Origin: Siphonodentalium dalli
Lineage: Eukaryota > Mollusca > Scaphopoda > Gadilida > Siphonodentaliidae
Length of the DNA: 64,000 nucleotides
Reading direction: 5' to 3'
Assembly: GCA_032622095.1 (NCBI GenBank)
Contig: CP136067.1
Coordinates: 41,769,549-41,833,548, forward strand
In this document: positions 8,718 to 23,700 of the stretch, piece after piece
How positions within the stretch are numbered: position 1 is the stretch's first letter
How the letters are laid out: each line of letters starts with the position of its first letter
Made by a program: the position numbers and the translations under genes
The notes under the pieces: generated by a model
The model's database searches: none
The model's input: the letters and a program-made list of their open reading frames with translations, nothing else
Told to the model about the DNA's origin: nothing

Positions 8718-11700
8718 CTGTACATAAATGGAACGACCTTTTTATGTGGGAATGTTGTTTTGAGAGGAAGGCCCGTCTATATGCACACTGCACGTTACCA
8801 TATATTATATAAATATTGCACGGCTTGGAGGTGACTATGCCAAAAAAAGTGGTCCGAGGGGAGGAATAGTCCCCGAGCCGGAGGCGAGGGGACTATTCCT
8901 CCACCGATGACCACTATTTTGGCATAGTCACCGACAAGCCGTGCAATATTTATTATATTTTATCGAAAGTTTTTCATTCTGTCCCAGGACCCATAATGTC
9001 AAACAATTCACAATCACCTATATTCCCATGTATTCCCTTTTCATTGCAGAACGATTTCAATATTTTCAGTGCAAAATTTTTTTTTTTTTTTTTTTTTTTT
9101 TGCTTGTCAAATTTTCTTCAATATATTGCCCGGTTTCTAATTGGGCAAATCTTAAATTTTCTTCCTCGAGAATGATTAACAATGGAAAGCAGACTTCGTT
9201 GTTGTTGTTGTTGTTAATCAATGACATCAGTTCAAAACAATTTGTTTTCCCGAAAACAAATTGAAGATTCGTTCAGAAAATTTAGTAGCGCGAACTGAGG
9301 AAATAGACAAAAATATAGAAGCGACATTGTGATCAGCGGAGAAAGGAACATGATAAATCGCCACATCAAATATGGGTAAAACATCACAAATAACATAAAG
9401 AATTTGCTTACGATCATTTATTGTGCTCCAGTTGTCGATTACAAAGACATTTCGGATAAAAATATGTTGAACTTTTGCAGCGAGGTGGAGATGACTTTCA
9501 AATTACCTCCCCGGAATTGTGGGCATGCTAAAAATAGATTTCTGGATTTTCCAAGCGATAGTGGGTGTGCTAACATTAGGAGGCCCACTATGGCTTCGTG
9601 GACGACACTATCGATAATAGTGAATGTCAATCAACCAATCACAAGCGCGGATAAGGCTTAGATAGTCACGTGAGATAAAATATTAGCATATACTATGTAG
9701 ACGATATATACGAAATGTGTGACCAGAGGTCTTAGTATGGAACATATCATCATGCCAATAGGTTCATATTCTACCTAAATATTCACATAGGTTCAAAATG
9801 GACTTGTTTTATTCTGAAACTACGGTGTTGCCCGTCACAAAATTACGGGTATATAAATGTTCTTTGTTAATTTCTAGTGTCCGCATTCATGGACACATTG
9901 AATGGTCATGCTTCTCTTTTTTGTTACTGGATGCGGGTTGGAACACTTTATTTCACTAAAAACTGTATTTCTACACACCCAGTCAACATATGTGCATGCA
10001 CATATTGAACGAAACAAAATCAGCATATTATTTAAATATTACTATACACCAACTGAAACATACTCAATTCAGGAGCCTTTATTCGGGAGCTTGCGGCACA
10101 TTTTGGAACCTGTATTCAGCATGCCACATAATGATCACACGCCCATTTGTATGAACACTTTATTTCAATAAAATTGTATTTTTACCCATGCATACCCACA
10201 TCTCCCCAACCCATGTATATGCATGCACATATGGAACGCAACAATCAAGATATTTTACTCTATCTATACTGAAACAGGCTCAATTCGCGAGCCTTTATTT
10301 AGCGGGGGATGGGCCTACAGCCCCTTTCTGCGCTTCGTGCAGATTATATGATATTAAACTGCGTGCACTTCGCGCACACATATATAGGGAGTTTGCAGCA
10401 CATTTTGAACGGACACCCTTTGGAACTGTATTCAGCATGCAGCCTAATGATCACACGCCCTGCACTGCGCGCCCCATTTGTATGAACACTTTATTTCAAT
10501 AAAACTGTATTTTTACCCCCATCCCCATCTCCCCAAACCATGTATATGCATGCACATATGGAACGCAACAATAAAGATATTTTACTTTATCTATAGTACG
10601 GTAACTGAAACAGGCTAAATTCGGAACCTTTATTTAGCGGGCGAGGGGCATACAGCCCCTTTGTGAGCTTCACGCATATTATCTGATTTTAAACTGCGTG
10701 CGCTTTGCGCACATTTTGATCTTTTGAACATTCTTTTATCAGATTTGCACTCAACCGAAAGATTAAAAGAGCATTAATTAGCGTCGGCAGTATTGTTTAC
10801 ACTGTATTATTAGTCCCGGTCCGGGATTCTGGGATGTGATTTTTCTAACTGAGTTCCGGCGAATTTACTGAGTTCACGGTACCCACTGGCGGGAGGTCAG
10901 ACTGTGTCCATTCGCCATCTTCCATGTATACCGGTACTCCTTCCATTCCACACTCAATGCACAAATTTCGTATCAAAGACAGCATTCTTTACTTATGTTC
11001 AAACCCAACTGGCACATTTAAATACCATATTAGCACCCATTCCCAACGACGAACGTTCGAGTCTTGACTCTGCACCCCATTACATTCACCCATTCCCAAC
11101 GACGGTAGAACGTTCGAGTCTTGACTCAACACCCCACTATACATGCACTCCGCGACAAAATCAACAGTCTTTACCTAAATTCACACTGAACCTGAACTGA
11201 CACATTAATTTAGCGCCTATTTCCAAGAACGCTTTGGTAGAGCGCATGGAAGTTTCGTCTACAATAGCAAAGCAATTGTGGGTTTGCGTTCGAGGTCAAT
11301 AACGTCATTTCGACAAACGTCATAAGAAATAGTGTCTATACTTAAGTGCAAAATTTAATACTGCATTTGGGGACCACGTTAGATCTCAGGTTTGCTTTGA
11401 CCAATCGGCATGAAATTTGATGAGTCATCTTCTAAGACACAATATAGGCCATGATACAAATTTGGGCCACATTGCGCGCATGGTTGAAAAGTTATAAACG
11501 CGTCAAAAGCGTGACCGAGTTATACACAGATACGTGTACACACACACACAGACATACGACGGGTTTTATATATATAGATAAGCCCATATTGGATTTATGC
11601 CCGTTTAATTCGTTGACTGGTGCGGGTCATAATGAAAACTTGCTAAGACCGTACATCTAGTAAGTCGTGAGTTGGTCTACTCGTGGTATGTGCAGCCCAC

Positions 11701-14700
11701 AATGAACTTACAATAAGTTAATGTGAGTCCACAATGGCAACAAATAACTCTCATTTCAGTCCGTAAAGTACTCAAATTCGAGGCGATTCTAAACCCATAT
11801 GAACCTCAACAAACCCAACTATATATGTCCATAACGTGATTATTTCCACCAGAACAGAGTCGTCGATTTAGGAAATAAACGTACTCTGTTGAATTTTACA
11901 TTCTGGGATTCGAGCATGAAAACAGTTTGTGAACGAGCCGGCTTGCCTGCCAGTTCACAAACTGTTTTCATGCCCGAATCCCAGAATGTACAACAAAACA
12001 GGGTACATTTATCTCCACTGTAATTCAATATAGCAATGAATTTGCAAAAAAAAAACTGTATAAAAAGTATATCCTGTAGTCATTTGCATGACACGAATCG
12101 AGACTTTTATTTTGCCGTTGTCACCGTGCACAAATCGTTGGGTTTGTTCATTGCGTTACTCGGAACAATGCCCTGTGTGCGGGTTGGCTCGTTTCGCTAC
12201 TCCGTCATGCGCCGATGAAATTAGACCGTGCTACATTCAGATTTGATGCACGCTGAAGCGGCCGATGAACGTTATATCTAGAGATCTGCTCTTCATCATG
12301 GAGGAATAATGTAATATGATATACAAGTAAAACTAATTTTACAACTGCTTCGTTGTCTTACTCACAACAAATTTTATCTCAAAAACTAATATACGATTTC
12401 TTATTATATTTTAAAATGTTCAACAATTGGGGCTACTTTGTATTTTAGATAATTACTGAAATTGGTCATAATAAGAAACAGAATGTTTCTTATTGTTTTA
12501 ATATATCTGTGGTTAGTCTATAGATCAGAATTGAGATTGGTTAACCTCTTCGCTGCTAAATGACGCTATGACGTCGTTTGCTGGGCTGTTGACGTTATTG
12601 ATTTTCCAGTGGAAAAATATAAGGATATATCACAATAACCATGATACTGACTCAGTTGAAAGGCTGTTATCGTTCACAATAGTGGAACATCATGCACTGT
12701 TAGAAACTTCGAAATACAGTTAATTTGATGCACCAATGTTCCTGTTCCAGTTACGAATAATGACGTACTACGGACCATATCGTACACGACGTGCACTTTT
12801 TCGGACGCCATAGCAGCGAAGAGGTTAATATTACAAACACGAGATTGATTTATCGAAATTGAGATTGATCAATATGAGAGACAAGAGGTTCCTATTTATT
12901 TTTCAATATTATTCAATCGTTAGTGCATTATCGATAACTGTTTTATTGTAACAAATTGTGGAACAATGCATGTGGGGTTACGATCAGGGCTAATCAGCAT
13001 CATGGTTAGCACCAATCGTCACATTAGTTATGTAGAAAATCATTACCTCTGATATATTAATTAACTAGCATATTGACAAATTCATTTGCGTTGTTTCCTA
13101 TGCAAATTTCATATTGGGTATTGGGAAATACTATTAGTCTCTGATTTCCTTAAACTAATAATTCATTCAACTATAATGCATGTCACGGTAAACAAGATTG
13201 GTGTTTCTAATATACCTCTCTAGAATAAATAATAATCACGAATGATGCTAAACACAAAATCATTTTCAACAATAATAATGTGGAATATAGATTTATCAAT
13301 CCATGTGTACATGTGGTGCTGGCACTTATCGACTCACTTCATCTTACACATCAAATACAAGTTTAATATTTGTAATACTCTTAGAATAGTCTGCATATTC
13401 CCACTTACGGGTCAGGTATCTTGGAACTGCTGACGGTTCTATAGCCTATTTGGAAAAGTCATCCTAATAGCCAGGTATGCCATTGTTACAATACCAGGCC
13501 ATTTGAGCAGTTTTCTTTGACTTATGGCAGAATTTTGGTTCGTCTTCAGACGAAATTACGTACCAAAGACCTTGGATATTACGTATCGGTTGGATACTTG
13601 CCAATTCTCTGATCTAGTCTTATGTGTTCCTGTGTTACAGTAACAGACAATTTATCAATCAGCAGTGAGATACATTTATTTCCACACTCATCTACTGATT
13701 CCTGAGCATAAACCTTAGCCAAACCAAATATTCTAATGATGTCTTTCCTTGTTAGTTGTTCTAGCTTATTTTTGTGGCTCTTTCAGCTCGACGATTCCGA
13801 GTGAACTGGTATTTCTGTCATATCTGTCTCGCTTTAATTCTTTCAATTGATATTCAAGAGCACACATTCTTTTTTTACACATCAAATACTTTCCCAGTAT
13901 ATTCATCTTTAACATGTTCAACCTTTGATACGAAATATGCTTTTAGCTTTGTTATTGACTGGTTGAGAATGTCTAACATCACGAATTGCTCAATACTACT
14001 GTCAGTGTACTCTTTGGTTGCCATTGTATCCAGTTTCTGATTGATCTGTGATATGACCTTCTCCGACAGGAGTTGCTACTTGTTCGTTAATAAAAGATCA
14101 TTTTTGGCTGTTAGCCTTTGTTATTTTTAGTTTTATCTTCTTTGTCACAGCCGACATTCTGTTTACTATATGTGATATAAGATTCTACTGTATATTGACA
14201 CTGTCATCTGCACTAGATATCAAACTAGCGAGCGGACGTTTTTGATCTGACCTTGCACTGACCCGATGGTGCGAAATCACACATGTGGGCTGGATAAAAA
14301 GGTGAAGATCAAGTCCAAATCAACGTTAATAAATCAATTATATCCAACCGTATGGTTCTTTTATTGAGTTTATCGATTGCGTGAATAATTTATGTCATCA
14401 AACGTCGAACAACGAAACAAATACAGAATTTCTTCCCACCGAAATGTTATGTCGCCATCTTGGAACATATGAATGACCACTATAATCGTATCATTTCGTT
14501 TTCTTAATCAATTCAGATTTCTTTACTACTATGTTGGTTAACCGAATAGCCAAATACACACAATAGTCCAACGTGTAAATATACATGGATTGAGCTGTTA
14601 CAGGAGTACTACCTTCAGCTAACACAAAAACATGTGGCATATAATCTGCTCACTGATGTAAGTTATTTTACAACGAGTTCAACAAATTATAGTTCAGTAC

Positions 14701-17700
14701 AGAACAATATTCTGCTATATCCATCTGGTTTGGATTGTCTAATAGAAATTCATTAAAAACTGAGTTTGAAATAATCATACACACACCAAAAACCCACGCC
14801 GGATTCGTCATGTCCGGTTTAAACCTCCGAGTTTAAACCTGGTTTAAACTTACATTGGCGGTCCAGCCAAATCGTGTCTAAGGGGGCGTTTTTGTCGTTC
14901 AGTTACCAACTAATTGACAACTCGATTTGGTGATATGAGCATACGGTCAAACTACCCTCTTACCTATCGGACCAAAAGACCAGCCGATATAATGGTTATT
15001 GATATGTCATAAATCATCGCGAACGCGTGCACGATTTATTCATAGAGAAATGAGTATCGCTCATGGACCATTACTCCGATCTCTTTGTGAGTTTAAATCA
15101 ATCTGACAAAGGGTATGTCTCTCAACACGAACTTCACGCGCTGTTTATCACTTTGCTTATGATTGATTTTCGGCAAAGACAAAATTTGGTGTATTTACAT
15201 GTATATATGTATACATGAAGGGTATAGGAGCTGTATATCGGTATGTCCGTTTGTCTGTTCACAACTGTTCTAAAACTGATTTAAAAATAAGAAAAAATTA
15301 AAATATTGTGTTGTTAAATTGAGTAAGGAGTTGTATCTAACAATAAGCAAAATTTAAAATTTATATTAATATTTGTTTGTTTTAAATTTAATTAAATTTT
15401 TTTAAATTAAAATGTTCAAATGATCAAAATGTCCGCTAATGTGACGCAGGCTCCTGTCGCACGAAGGGCCGCAGTCCCCCTCTGACGCTAAATAAAGGCT
15501 CCATAATCAAGTCAATCCTGGACCAAGAGGTCAGTCAAGTAAAAGCAATTTGCTTATGAGTACAGACCAGAAACGGCATCTGAACTGTTTGAAGTGGGCA
15601 ACTATACAGAGGCACAGCTTTTAATAAAGAAATATATTACATGCGTTGCTTTTTTTCAATGTAATAAATTTTCCGTCATGCAGAAAATCAAAAAGTTCCC
15701 AGGTTTTGAACTGGTGGAATATTATGGGAATTTATGGCGGAGCCAGAGTAGAGCTTTGTGGCATGATCTGCATAAAAATAAGTTATCAAATTTGACTCAC
15801 ATAGAAATATAAATTTAGGATTGCAAACTATGTGTATAGCATATATGGTCATGCAGTAGCATCGTTTTGGGGTCAAAATTAAAACGTTAAACCATTCAAA
15901 TGAATTCGTAGAAAACGCCAATATTTGTGATTGCCACAAGCCAAAACAAAAACAAGATAGTTTTAAAAATCATATTGAAGGAACATGTCCATATCTGAGC
16001 AAAGCTCGCGTGCGAATGAATCAACTGTGACATGATAACACCAGTCGGCAGTCGCCACTTAGACACGCCCTCACTCGAGATAATTTACAGCTCCACCCTT
16101 TGATTGATTGTTTGACAATTCTAAACCGCGATGAAGAAAAGACGGATTCGTCATCTAAAGTTTAGCCTCGGTAAAGCTGGTTTAGCTGGACCGCCGAATT
16201 AGATGGTTTAGTTGCCGGTTTAAGCTTATAAAACAGAATATCGAAATTGACAAAAACTTATTCCCACACGCTTTATAGGTGTGAGTGCTTCTCGCTTATA
16301 CACTTCCAATCAAAATATGGTCGCTGTCGTAATTATTGATTTTCTCAATCAATAAAACGAGGCGGTCCGCATTAGGCAAGTACGATTAATTATCTCGACG
16401 ATACAGAGACACTACTGCTAAACCACTGGTCTGGCTGGACTAAGTTTAAACCAGAGATGACGAATGCGTCACTTAGACCTGCGGTCGCGGGTTTAAACCA
16501 CGGATTTTTCTGACTCACGGCGGTCTAAACCTAGAGGTTTACGTAGATCAGGTTTAAACCTGAGATGACGAATCGGGCCCCAGTGTTTAAAGGGGTACTG
16601 TACACTAAATCCGGCCATTTATGGGACCATGTCCTTTTGTACTCAACAGAATATATGCAGCAAATGAATGAATTTGAGCCATGGATGAGTGCAAACTACA
16701 TTCATTTACTTTATGAACGATTCAAACAACATGGTAATTGTAATGAAAATGGTTTTATGACTCAAGTCATAAATTCATTTGATTAAAATTACCATGTTGT
16801 TTACATCGTTCATAGAGCGCATGACTGTAGTTTGCACTCATCCATGGCTCATATTCATTCATTTGTTGCATATATTCTGGCGAGTATAAAAGGAGATGGT
16901 CCCATAAATGGCCGGATTTAGTGTACAGTACCCCTTTAAGTGTAATATCTCGGTAAAATAAGTGTACACATGAACAAAGTCAAGTGATTATTGGAACGCG
17001 CTTATTATTTTCAATCAGCTAAAGTCCCCATGACGTTGCACACAAGAACTTGTTTAAAATCGCATAAATGTTAGATTATTCTGGACAAAATTGGAATCCA
17101 GGACTCAGTTATTAGGTATAGTATAAATTGTATCCACTTATTTGAAATGCTAGAAGTGAAAACTGGACATATAATGTTAAATTAGCATAACTAACTGACA
17201 TAATTGCTGCATGTCATTGACCTATGGATTCGTTCTTGAGACTAAATCTGATAACTATTGCAATAACTGTATTTGAAAACATTAACTCTGAAAGCCTTCC
17301 CAAATATATGATGACCGTTTGGGTCAATGTATCGGTCCAACTAACTCTTACCTCGATTCCTGCGTAGAATTCTGGACTGTCATACCAATTCCCAGGAGTA
17401 CCGTCACTGCTTGATCTAGCCCGTATGCTGCAGCTGACCTGGAATTGTTCGGCATGGATGTAAATCTCACATATAAATCAACGCTTTTCAAATCAATTAG
17501 CGAACATTCAGTAGAGCCTAAGATGCATTCAAGTCGACTATTTCACCACACTGTGTGTGGTCACTATCACAGTCTGCGCCAGATCTTGATTTAGCAGAAA
17601 TTATTGCGTTTTTGAAACGTGTTTGGATCAGGATGAAGTCTATGATATTTATCGATCTGTTACCCGGACTATTCCACGTCCAGTGTCTCGAACTATTCTG

Positions 17701-20700
17701 GAACCAGGTGTTGGGAACTGTGATACCGTGTTCCCTACACCATTCCACAAGCCTTTCTCCACGTTCCTTCGCTTCCCCCACTCCATGTCGTCCCACAATG
17801 TCTTCTATTCTTCTGTTACCGACTTTAGCATTGACATCTCCCATGTCGGTTAATTTCAACTGCTGGATTCCTGTCTATATGTTCTCATATAACACTTCCA
17901 CTTGAGTATCTTCGTGATCTGTTTAGGAGCATGGTATAATGCCGATGTCAAATGGCTTGCCTTGCAACTTTGTTATTGTTACTCGATCTGAAACTGCCCA
18001 AGATCTCTTTATCGTTTCTGCTGTCTCTGCGCCAACTATTATGCCAACTCCTCCCGCGTGTCGGTCCTCGCCTGGGTACATGGTATAATCATCTGATGTT
18101 AATGATCCTGGTCATTTCCATCTTACTTCAGACACTCCGAGGATATGGATGTTCATTCTTCTCATCTCCTGATCGATGTTATCAAATTTGCCTTTTTGCA
18201 GCATAGTCCTTACGTTTCACGTAGCTATGTTCTTATGTGTGTTGTTGCGACTAGTAGCTTGAAAACGGTGTGGTGCCACCTGTTGCTCCCTACCGAGCGA
18301 GGTGTTCGGTTGAACCCCATACACAGCTACTCGAGTTAATATATGTATGTAGAATCGTGGTTGTTCTTGTGAGATTACAGCAGTGGTTTTCCGTTGCCTT
18401 CTGTCGGTTTGTTATGGTTTACCCCATTGCAGACAGTAACATTGTTGTTGGCTGCACAAGCCGCGTTGTTCATAAAAGTTAGTACATCTGTGGTGTAAGA
18501 CACTGGGTATAATTACGTGGTTGGTAATCTGTTTCTCGCGTTACTTCCAATGTATGATCGTAATAAGACTAGGATAAAGACAGATGTGCTGGTAATCCAA
18601 TTAGTTACCCCATGTTCTGATAGTATATAGTTTTACCCATATATGTTATCCAAATTATACCTTGGCATCGAACCAACTCAGACAACACCATATCAGTATC
18701 AGTCTTTGGTGAGATGGTGGTAACATCAATCTTATTGGAGTGAGTTGCCTAGTTAGCGATTCTCCTAAAAATATACTCGTGTATTGAACACATCTATGTA
18801 TAGCCGAAGTAAAAATAGAATGTTTCCACAGTTGTTGAAAATCTCAAGAAAAGGTTTCTACACAAGAGGAACACACCCAGTTCTATGACACGAGCAAACT
18901 GGTCCCATGTCATCAGCTAAAACGGTATACCTTCAAAAAAGCAATGCAGAACTTGGGTCGGACCAACATGATTATCTAACATGGTTTATAAGGCCCAGTT
19001 GAAAAATGAAGCTAAAGTAAGCTAATTTGTACAATTACTTTGAATCCTATACTGTTGCCTCTGTTGGTCCAATCGACTTGGTAGAACACTCCTGTCTTGT
19101 TGTCATTGGCTGGTACAGCATTGCATTCCTTATACATTACCCCATTGACAAACCATCTGAAGTCGTAATATCTTACACTCTTGGTTGGAATCGAAAAACG
19201 ACAGGAGAAGGAAAGGTTTCCTTCAACAAGTTCTGGCTCAACTACAGGAACATACGTTTCATTTGGGTAGTAACCTGTAAAAACGAAATAGACTTTCAAT
19301 GGTGACAAGAATATACAGAAAACTGTTGTCGCCCGCGTTTGGTTGAGATATGGATACTGGCCCGATGGTGACATTCCGATTGTGAGCACATACCAACTAC
19401 CCAATGGTGACAATTATTCAGTAACTATATACGATAATACGAGTTCCTTGCCAATTCCACGAACAATCGAATCCATGAATAATTTCCAAGTTGAATTGAA
19501 TGCCTCCTGGTTGGGTGGATTGCCGTTTGCGGGACTAGTTAATATGTCGATTTCAAGTTATACATGTATACTTCGCGCGGGATGGGGTGTCACAATGTTC
19601 CAGGAAACGACTATTATAAGCATTATGATCGATGTCGAATTGGTTCCATGACAACATACTTTGTGTTGTATTGTTTGTTATATATGACACAGTGTAATAG
19701 TTCATGGAATAAATACTAATAAACTAATATTTACAATACCGCGCCGTTGACGATTTCGATCGGTTACACGGTCTTGATAAACATAAATATACCACTTTTG
19801 TGTGTGAGGATCTTTAGGCAATCCAAGAAGTCAGAGGTCAAAGAGATTAGAATGGGCGATGTCATATAATGATACATCACTGAACGAATTGTAGAATGAT
19901 ATATTTGATATCAATGGCACGTACATACCGTGACTATATGAACGTTGCATAACATGCCTTTCGTGTGTGAATTTGTATCTACCACATCATTCGGACGTTT
20001 CGTGTTCATTTGCACATAATGACGCGTCACGCATCCACCTGAATCTTCAATACAAGTTAACAGAAGTAGTGAATGCTGATGGTCAGTGAATAGAGGGGGA
20101 TTTTAATTCCAGTTCAGAACAGATGTGAAGGACATATTTCACACTTGAATACCATCTATTTTCACCACTTTTATAATTAGCAATCTGCCAAAGTGTTAAG
20201 AGAACATGTCCTGGTCGAAACATAACATTTGTTACTATATCTCCAAGCAAAGTGATGTCCAGATGCGACGCGGTTTATCGATTCAGTAGATGGTTACTGA
20301 ATGTTCAGGCTCATCAGGGTAATAACTGTAAAACTTTGAGCGCTTTGGGCCTCATGGGAAAGGCGCTTTACAAATGCTATACATTATTATTATGCAACTG
20401 GCAAACTTGCGCCAGATTAACACAAGACCATAAACAGATATATAGTGCTAAAGAGGCTCATTCTGCCAACATCGGGTTTGAATCTAGCGTATCGCTTAAC
20501 ATTGTCTGAATCTCGCATACCAAGATCGTTTGTAACACTATGCTATATTCTCTGCATATTATCGTATAAATGATGTCTACTTAACGGCAGTGATAATTAC
20601 TGTATGTGTATTTAAATATGATATGTATTTACTGCTATTAGAATGACAACCAGGATAGTTTCCATCTGCCGACGTTTCACCAGCTGGACACGCCCTCTCC

Positions 20701-23700
20701 GTACCTGGAATGCATAAACATCAACATTCTATTATCACATAATTATACAGTTACGCCATATCGAACATAAATGTGCACATTCAAATTATTCCACACTATC
20801 ATATTTGCAGAATGATTGTACAATAAACAATTATCAATTTGATTATTCAGTCTCGGTCTAGCTATAGCCTGGGTTTATAATTTATAGTTCCTCAAAACAA
20901 TGTGCATTGATATGTTTCCTTCCAGCCCCTGCCAGGGATAATATACACTCTTAATATATCCAGGTCAGATGTAGCGTACGTGTCATTTAAATTGGAAATG
21001 ATCGATTGTCCACCCTGGCCGAATGCCAGTTTATTCTACCGGAATTTACAAACACTTGGTGCCACTGAGTTTACATCTATATTAAACCAGATTTTTTCGA
21101 TAGAAAATGTGGAATTTGTTTATGAATCGAAAATAGGTAACGCCTTTTGAGATACATAAATATTTCTAAAAACCTGATAATAGTCGATATGTAATTGAAT
21201 GTTGTGAACAGTGGTCGATTTCAAATCGCATGACTGACCATGGGAGACGGTTTTTGTTATGTATCTATTTAATGTTTTTGTGTTTTTATATCTCTTGCGA
21301 TGTGCCTCGGCGGCATAATCTGTTAGCGTTATATGGTGGAGTTGCGAGTTACTCGCCGATGACCGGTGGTTTGCAGCACATGGTCGACGAGGTTATCAGC
21401 CATTGAAACCACTGTTAGATTAGCCTTTAGTGTGCGGATTTCCCCCATCACTAAAACTGGTAATGTCGTGATATGGCCTTAGTTTCTGAAAGCGACATTA
21501 AACCACAATCAATCAAGTATATATCTAATGTTATTTCTGTTCTATTTTCCTATGTCATTATTTTGTTTGGAGAGTGGCTATTATGTGTTCCATAACCTAT
21601 GCCTCGATCCCCAATTGGAGACTGGGCTTAATGCCTTAATAAGTAACATTAAACTGAAAGTATCTCGGTGATGGATTACATGCTACATTGTAGCATTGTT
21701 TCGTATACTGAGTGATTTGTATCACGGGGGTACCTGTCATGCTATCCACGCTTCATTCACAATTGTATACCATTACCAGACCACCTACATGTATATCCAT
21801 GTTCATGAGAAATGGATTAAATAGAGTAATTGAAATGTACGAAATTACACAGGTATATCAATGACGTAATAGCTTATTTCAATGCGCAACAAGTTACTGA
21901 AATTCAATTTGTAGTTTGACAATTTGAATAGCATTTTGTATTGTAAATCATTACGTTGATTAGCCGGGAAGAAATCCAAATATATCATCAGTATACATGC
22001 ATATTTAAAATTTTATTGTAGTTATATAACATTCAGCGCTTTTTTTGCATTGGTTACAACGAGTAAGGATACATACCGAAACAAAACGCATGCGGACAAC
22101 TCATGCTGAGTGTCACGATGTTATACACCAAGTAATCAGAGCAGTTCTTTAGTTCCATCTGGTATAATGGAGAGCAGCAACTTCCACCCGCGTTGATGCA
22201 GAGTTGGCGAAGTACAATGCCATCATTCTCGACAGGGATTGGTCCTTCAAAGACATAAATGAACAAGTTTGTATGTCTAGTAACTTCAATCAAATATATA
22301 TACAATTGTATACTCTACTTCATATATACAACCACAGACCCGATATGTCTCGAAGCTCACACACGGCTAATATCATATATACGTATAAATTAGTTATAAC
22401 AGTTTTGGGTAATCACCGTGATTAAATCATTAGTTATGTCGAAGCTATCTTTTCCAATTCAAACAATCCCGGACCCCATCGGCAACGACCATGAATGAAA
22501 TCCATTCCCTGTTACATAAATTTATATGGCGAAATAAATCCGACAGAATATCCCGATGCCAAGTGCAACAATCGTGTAAAAATGGCCGATGTAAAATGAT
22601 CAATCTAACTAACTTCATTAGAGTTATGAATGACAAAAAGGTATTGGATGACAAACAATATTCATGGTGGCGCATGGCAGAGTAGATTTTGGCACTGCAC
22701 ACTCATTTCTTCCTAAACAATTGCATACTTGCGATTATCGGCACCAGTATAAGTAAAAAATACAAAGTCCTTTCTGGAATAATGTAATCGATTCATGGAT
22801 GGTATATCGGGGTTCATTACGTCGTGAGACAAGCGGTGATTTCTACAGCAATATATTTTGCGATAAGTCTCGAATAAAAATCGGACAGAATACACTAAAA
22901 ATCATCCCTGATTTAGAACGTAAAGGCATTCTCTTTGTCAAGGACTTCATTTGCGAAGATTGAACAATAATATCGTATGGAGAAGCAAAAGAGAAATGTC
23001 CTTATACAACCTATTGTATAACCATTAACAGAATAATCGTCGCAATTAGAAAATTCCTTCGCACTCTTGTCAACGACAGTTCCACGGCTACAGAACCCGA
23101 CAATGTCTTTTCATCTATTTGTCTTATCGCGTTCTAATAGTCAAGCGAAATATTCGACTGAATGAGATTGAAACCATACCTACCTAACATTTTAACACAT
23201 TAACGACCAGTACTGTAATGGCTAATATACTTTTCCTTTCAGATGCACAAGCGATACTAAATTCCGGTGGTTACAGTTTCGTATCAATACCAGAATCTTT
23301 GGAACAAAGGCATTATTATAACTATGAAAATTACAACGACTGATCTGTGTACGTGCTACATTTTTTCAGTGGATTGAAATAAAAGACTGGTGCAATGACA
23401 AAAAGAAACTCCATTTACTTTTACTGAATTTAATATTATATCTGCAAATGGAGAGGGAATAGACAAGGAATTTCTCCATTTCTTAATTATATATATTTAT
23501 CAAATTGTTCATATATCGTGCGAAAATGAGAGAAGAAAAACTTATCGTGGCAAATCTGAAATCTGAACTAAAATACTACTATTCAGTCCAGAGGGTTTGC
23601 CACTTCAGTAAATGACACCAACAGTTCTTATCGATGGCAAGGGTTTGTCAGACTTGTCAATTAATGTTTCATAACTTTCAATATGATCATTCTTCAATCC

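Noticed and set aside
8941-9264. Frame with a long run of Phe
   Set aside because: Produced by a T tract of about 25 nt in intron 6.
19343-19651. 102-codon plus-strand frame in intron 4
   Set aside because: No motif, on the opposite strand from the host gene, and without splice signals that fit a known exon.
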